In this document: positions 13,783 through 16,378 of the stretch, in pieces
How the letters are laid out: the number at the start of each line of letters is the position of its first letter
How positions within the stretch are numbered: the stretch's first letter is position 1
Origin: an uncultured Granulosicoccaceae bacterium
Lineage (GTDB): Bacteria > Pseudomonadota > Gammaproteobacteria > Granulosicoccales > Granulosicoccaceae
Length of the DNA: 16,378 bases
Assembly: GCA_937951695.1 (NCBI GenBank)
Contig: CALFBL010000226.1
Span: forward strand, 1 to 16,378
Direction of reading: 5' to 3'
Position numbers and translations under genes: made by a program
The notes under the pieces: model-generated
Told to the model about the DNA's origin: nothing
Seen by the model: only the letters and a program-made list of their open reading frames with translations
Database searches by the model: none

Positions 13783-14514
13783 TTATTCCGAATCAATATT
13801 TTTCAGAAGTTCTTGTTCTGCACTGGTCAGAACCGATTCATCGATCAATTCTGGCCGGCGCATACGAGTCCTCGTTAAAGCCTGTTGCCGACGCCACAAC
13901 GCGATCGCCTTGTGGTCCCCAGACGTCAATACGGGCGGCACCGCCATCCCGTCAAAATTCTCTGGTCGCGTGTAGTGCGGGCAATCCAGCAGGCCGTCGG
14001 TGCCAAACGAATCCTCGCTGGCCGAGTCGGCGTGCCCCAAAACCCCTGGCACCAAACGCGCTGTGGCATCAATTACCGCCACTGCCGCCACCTCACCGCC
14101 ACTGAGAACAAAATCCCCCAGCGACACTTCTTCATCAACCGCGCGTTCTATGATGCGCTCATCGATTCCCTCATACCTTCCACACAACAAAATCAACGAC
14201 CCCGCTTCACGATAACGCGCCGCCGTTGCCTGATCAAACACCGACCCTTGTGGGGTCAGATACACCACTCGCGCGCTCGGCATCCGCCGATTCAGCGCTG
14301 CAATTGCGTCTAGCGTTGGCTGCGGCGTCATCACCATGCCCGGCCCCCCGCCGAACGGTCTATCATCAACCGTGCGGTGCTTGTCGTGAGCAAAATCGCG
14401 CGGCGTTTCCGTATACAAATCCACCGTGCCTTCGCTGATGGCGCGCCCTACCACTCCTGCACAGACTAGCCCGGTCAACGCCTCGGGAAACAAGGTCACC
14501 ACACCGAAGCGCAT
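13783..14514 (-). CDS. trmD: tRNA (guanine-N1)-methyltransferase
   Basis: Methylates G37 next to the anticodon of certain tRNAs, using S-adenosylmethionine; needed for reading-frame maintenance. 243 residues (E. coli 255). SPOUT (deep trefoil knot) domain: the SAM-site stretches LTPQG (86-90), LLCGRYEGIDER (109-120) and SLGDFVLSGGEVAA (131-144). Catalytic residues R153 (TARLVPGVLG) and D168 (ASEDSF) are present, and the GLLDCPHYTRPE linker follows, with one extra residue before DGLL compared with E. coli. The ATG at 14512-14514 overlaps the rimM stop (TGATG), giving MRFGVVTLFPEAL, the family start; an ATG-less extension to 14592 would only run into rimM. Translation is probably coupled to rimM. 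Confidence 0.97.
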   Translation of the reverse strand: MRFGVVTLFPEALTGLVCAGVVGRAISEGTVDLYTETPRDFAHDKHRTVDDRPFGGGPGMVMTPQPTLDAIAALNRRMPSARVVYLTPQGSVFDQATAARYREAGSLILLCGRYEGIDERIIERAVDEEVSLGDFVLSGGEVAAVAVIDATARLVPGVLGHADSASEDSFGTDGLLDCPHYTRPENFDGMAVPPVLTSGDHKAIALWRRQQALTRTRMRRPELIDESVLTSAEQELLKNIDSE

Positions 14515-15056
14515 CAGAAATCTGGATCCCAATCCACCACGATCCGCCCTCGTTCTACGTCCACCTCTTTTACGACATCCGGTCGTAACCACGGCACCAG
14601 AATTTCAGGGCCGTTAGGTCTTTTTTCCCCAACCGCCCATTCGCGCTCGTCGGTTATGACGACCACGTCGTTAGCACCGGTTTCAAACAATCGATCTACC
14701 GTGCCAAACCGGACGTCATTGGGCCCAAACACCTCCAAGCCGATCAAATCTGTCCAGTAATACTCGTTGGCCTCCGTGGCCGGTAATTGACGTCTTGGAA
14801 TGGCGATTTCGGTCCCGCGAAGCCTCTCTGCCGTGTCACGATCGTCCACCCCTTCCACCAAGGCCAGCACATTTTTGGCGGTGTGCTGAGACTCCATCAC
14901 CCTGACTTCCTTCCATCCCTCTTTGCCCTTGAACCACCAAACCGCGTAATCAAGGATATTTTCTCGTGGTTGAGTATCTGAGTGAACCTTAATCCACCCG
15001 CGAACGCCATGAACCCCGATGACGCTACCGAGCACCACCCAAGCGCTGTCGTCCAC
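14514..15056 (-). CDS. rimM: ribosome maturation factor RimM
   Basis: Binds S19 and helps 30S head maturation and 16S rRNA processing. 180 residues. The N-terminal RimM domain (about 6-92) has LGSVIGVHGVRGWIKVHS and VDDRDTAERLRGTEI; the C-terminal PRC-barrel (about 98-177) has YYWTDLIGLEVF, ETGANDVVVI, EILVPWLRPDVVKEVD and VDWDPDF, all strong E. coli matches. Start codon is GTG at 15054-15056; an in-frame stop at 15060-15062 leaves no other choice, and AGGTGG lies 9 nt upstream. It follows rpsP by 35 nt and its stop overlaps the trmD ATG. Confidence 0.96.
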   Translation of the reverse strand: MDDSAWVVLGSVIGVHGVRGWIKVHSDTQPRENILDYAVWWFKGKEGWKEVRVMESQHTAKNVLALVEGVDDRDTAERLRGTEIAIPRRQLPATEANEYYWTDLIGLEVFGPNDVRFGTVDRLFETGANDVVVITDEREWAVGEKRPNGPEILVPWLRPDVVKEVDVERGRIVVDWDPDF

Positions 15057-15091
15057 CGATCAAGACCACCTATCCACTCAGGTCGTGCAAC

Positions 15092-15361
15092 CTACGCTGC
15101 AGCGGTGTTCGCTGCTTGAGCCTTGCGGTAGGTCTTGACGATTTGCTTGACGCGATCGCTCATCTGGGCGCCGTGACCCACCCAGTAATCAACGCGGGAC
15201 AAATCGATGTTCGTTTCGATAGCGTCACCGCGAGCCATTGGGTTGTAATAGCCCAAACGCTCAAGGTAACGGCCGTCACGGCGGTTGCGACTGTCTGTCG
15301 CAACAACATGGTAGAACGGTGCTTTTTTAGCACCGCCTCGAGACAGGCGGATGGTAACCAT
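15092..15361 (-). CDS. rpsP: 30S ribosomal protein S16
   Basis: Small-subunit body protein. 89 residues (E. coli 82). Signature MVTIRLSRGGAKKAPFYHVV, then DSRNRRDGRYLERLGYYNP and DLSRVDYWVGHGAQMSD.V. The ATG at 15359-15361 gives the consensus N-terminus; an upstream in-frame start would add 13 residues unlike S16. First gene of the rpsP-rimM-trmD-rplS operon. Short alanine-rich C-terminal tail (QAANTAAA), mildly longer than the enteric protein. Confidence 0.97.
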   Translation of the reverse strand: MVTIRLSRGGAKKAPFYHVVATDSRNRRDGRYLERLGYYNPMARGDAIETNIDLSRVDYWVGHGAQMSDRVKQIVKTYRKAQAANTAAA

Positions 15362-15395
15362 AGTGCAATAGTCCACAAAATTAGATCGATCGGCC

Positions 15396-15414
15396 CACAC
15401 TCACAACGGGTGTG
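15396..15414 (-). repeat. short hairpin in the rpsP leader
   Basis: On the minus strand CACAC, a 9-nt loop, then GTGTG: a 5-bp stem about 35 nt before the rpsP ATG and downstream of the candidate promoter. Too short to call a regulator; noted because ribosomal protein leaders are often controlled. Confidence 0.2.
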
Positions 15415-15431
15415 CGCAAAGATAACTCCCA

Positions 15432-15437
15432 ATTGTA
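15432..15437 (-). promoter_or_regulatory. candidate -10 box of the rpsP operon promoter
   Basis: TACAAT on the minus strand (5 of 6 to TATAAT; context GATACAAT), about 70 nt before the rpsP ATG. Start would be near 15425, a 64-nt leader. The -35 is poor (CTGTCC at 18 bp spacing). Confidence 0.4.
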
Positions 15438-15450
15438 TCGGATTGAGCAG

Positions 15451-15473
15451 AAAAAGGACAGCCTGTAAGGGCT
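15451..15473 (-). terminator. weak terminator candidate after ffh
   Basis: AGCC, a 6-nt loop, GGCT, then GTCC and a run of five T on the minus strand, about 40 nt after the ffh stop. The stem is only 4 bp, so this is doubtful, and it overlaps the region of the rpsP -35. Confidence 0.22.
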
Positions 15474-15514
15474 TATGCCGTCAGATCACGTCATCGCCCC
15501 GTCGGCCTCCCCCG

Positions 15515-16378
15515 CTACATCATGCCAGGTGGCAGGCGCCCCTTCATGCCGCGCATCATCTTGGCCATGCCGCCACCCTTCATTTTTTTCATCATCTTGG
15601 CCATCTGCAAGTGCTGCTTGAGCAACTTGTTTACGTCCTGGACCTGACAGCCACTACCAGCGGCGATGCGTTTGCGCCGTGAACCCTTAATGATGGCTGG
15701 GTGTTTGCGCTCTTGTGGCGTCATTGAGTTGATCAACGCGATCATGCGCACAAACTCGGTGTCGTTGGCTTTCTGCCGCACCGCCTCCGGCAATTCCCCA
15801 GCACCGGGCAATTTATCGAGCAGCGCCGACATCCCGCCCATGTTGGCCATTTGGTCGAGCTGATCGCGCATGTCTTCAAGGTCAAAATTCTTGCCGCGTT
15901 TGATTTTTCTGGCGAGCTTTTCGGCCTTGCCATGATCGACCTTGGCGGTTACCTCCTCCACCAGACTGACCACGTCTCCCATGCCCAAAATTCGGGAGGC
16001 GATCCGGTCGGGATGAAACGGCTCCAGCGCATCCACTTTTTCACCAGAACCGATGAACTTGATAGGTTTGCCGGTGATCATACGCACCGATAACGCCGCC
16101 CCGCCGCGCGCATCGCCGTCGGTTTTGGTCAAAACCACACCGGTGAGCGGTAAGGCGTCGCCAAAGGCTTTAGCGGTGTTGGCAGCATCCTGGCCGGTCA
16201 TGCTGTCCACCACGAACAGGGTTTCAATTGGGTTCACCATCTCATGTAGCGACTGGATCTCGGCCATCATCGCCTCATCGATAGCTAATCGGCCAGCGGT
16301 ATCGACAAGCAGCACATCCACCATTTGACGCTTGGCAGCCTCCAGTGCGCCCTGGGCAATACCGTTGACGGAATCGAC
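15515..16378 (-). CDS. ffh: signal recognition particle protein Ffh, C-terminal part (5' end outside window)
   Basis: SRP GTPase that, with 4.5S RNA, delivers nascent membrane proteins to FtsY. 287 residues are visible; the frame stays open to the window end, so the N-terminal part lies beyond. GTPase (G) domain: DVLLVDTAGRL (G3 DTAGR), VVDSMTGQDAANTAKAF, VLTKTDGDARGGAALS (G4 TKTD and the insertion-box region), GSGEKVDALEPFHP and DRIASRILGMGDV. The methionine-rich M domain follows: IKGSRRKRIAAGSGCQVQDVN (signal-sequence/4.5S RNA part), HLQMAKMMKKMKGGG, and a GMKGRLPPGMM tail. rpsP follows 153 bp later on the same strand, the usual gammaproteobacterial neighbour. Confidence 0.97.
   Translation of the reverse strand, partial: VDSVNGIAQGALEAAKRQMVDVLLVDTAGRLAIDEAMMAEIQSLHEMVNPIETLFVVDSMTGQDAANTAKAFGDALPLTGVVLTKTDGDARGGAALSVRMITGKPIKFIGSGEKVDALEPFHPDRIASRILGMGDVVSLVEEVTAKVDHGKAEKLARKIKRGKNFDLEDMRDQLDQMANMGGMSALLDKLPGAGELPEAVRQKANDTEFVRMIALINSMTPQERKHPAIIKGSRRKRIAAGSGCQVQDVNKLLKQHLQMAKMMKKMKGGGMAKMMRGMKGRLPPGMM

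Noticed and set aside
13581..14105. A 174-codon plus-strand open frame opposite rplS/trmD.
   Set aside because: Antisense shadow with low-complexity Pro/Arg content; the minus-strand genes explain the region.
14515..14592. Extended TrmD N-terminus into rimM.
   Set aside because: MRFGVVTLFPEAL is the family start; the extension would read through rimM in another frame without homology.
15116..15682. A 188-codon plus-strand open frame across rpsP, the spacer and ffh.
   Set aside because: Antisense to clear essential genes, no recognisable domain, composition typical of a shadow frame.
1..16378. Search for CRISPR arrays, tRNA or rRNA genes, transposases, integrases, phage or toxin-antitoxin genes.
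   Set aside because: No repeated spacer pattern, tRNA-like cloverleaf or related protein was seen by eye. The window is nearly filled by identified chromosomal genes.

Overview
The window looks like a stretch of chromosome from a non-enteric gammaproteobacterium. This rests on the gammaproteobacterial flavour of the proteins (YcgL, Hsp15/HslR, an Escherichia-like PcnB core, long two-ACT IlvA, HtpG), the divergent ilvA/rpiA pair also known from Pseudomonas-type genomes, and the classical rpsP-rimM-trmD-rplS operon with ffh just upstream. Codon use and base composition look uniform (moderate GC). I see no insertion sequence, phage, CRISPR, tRNA or rRNA. Nearly everything is on the minus strand; only rpiA and ycgL are on the plus strand.

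Layout from left to right. (1) 1-1799, minus: the N-terminal end of a TspO/MBR-family membrane protein running off the window, preceded by ilvA. (2) 1855-2520, plus: rpiA, divergent from ilvA across 55 bp. The ilvA leader holds a perfect hairpin over its ribosome binding site, and rpiA has no visible ribosome binding site. (3) 2563-5950, minus: a two-component system, an OmpR-type response regulator followed by a CHASE2-PAS histidine kinase with a poorly defined start. (4) 6118-9927, minus: a tightly packed group hslR-pcnB-folK-deoxynucleoside kinase, with gaps of 4 nt or less or overlapping stop/start codons. PcnB has a long, low-complexity basic tail of about 300 residues. (5) 10037-10321, plus: ycgL. 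(6) 10378-11185, minus: two small secreted monohaem cytochromes c resembling the two halves of a cytochrome c4, probably translationally coupled, downstream of a spacer with an 11-bp-phased direct repeat. (7) 11345-13309, minus: htpG, with a heat-shock-like promoter candidate. (8) 13404-15361, minus: rpsP-rimM-trmD-rplS. (9) 15515-16378, minus: the 3' part of ffh, 5' end outside the window.

Functionally the window is mostly core metabolism and information processing: isoleucine and pentose phosphate metabolism, RNA polyadenylation, folate and deoxynucleotide supply, 50S rescue, ribosome assembly, tRNA methylation, protein targeting and chaperoning. The less ordinary parts are the CHASE2 two-component pair, the PcnB tail, the split cytochrome pair with its phased repeat, and the ilvA/rpiA start region. 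I did not find a new defence or mobile system and do not claim one.
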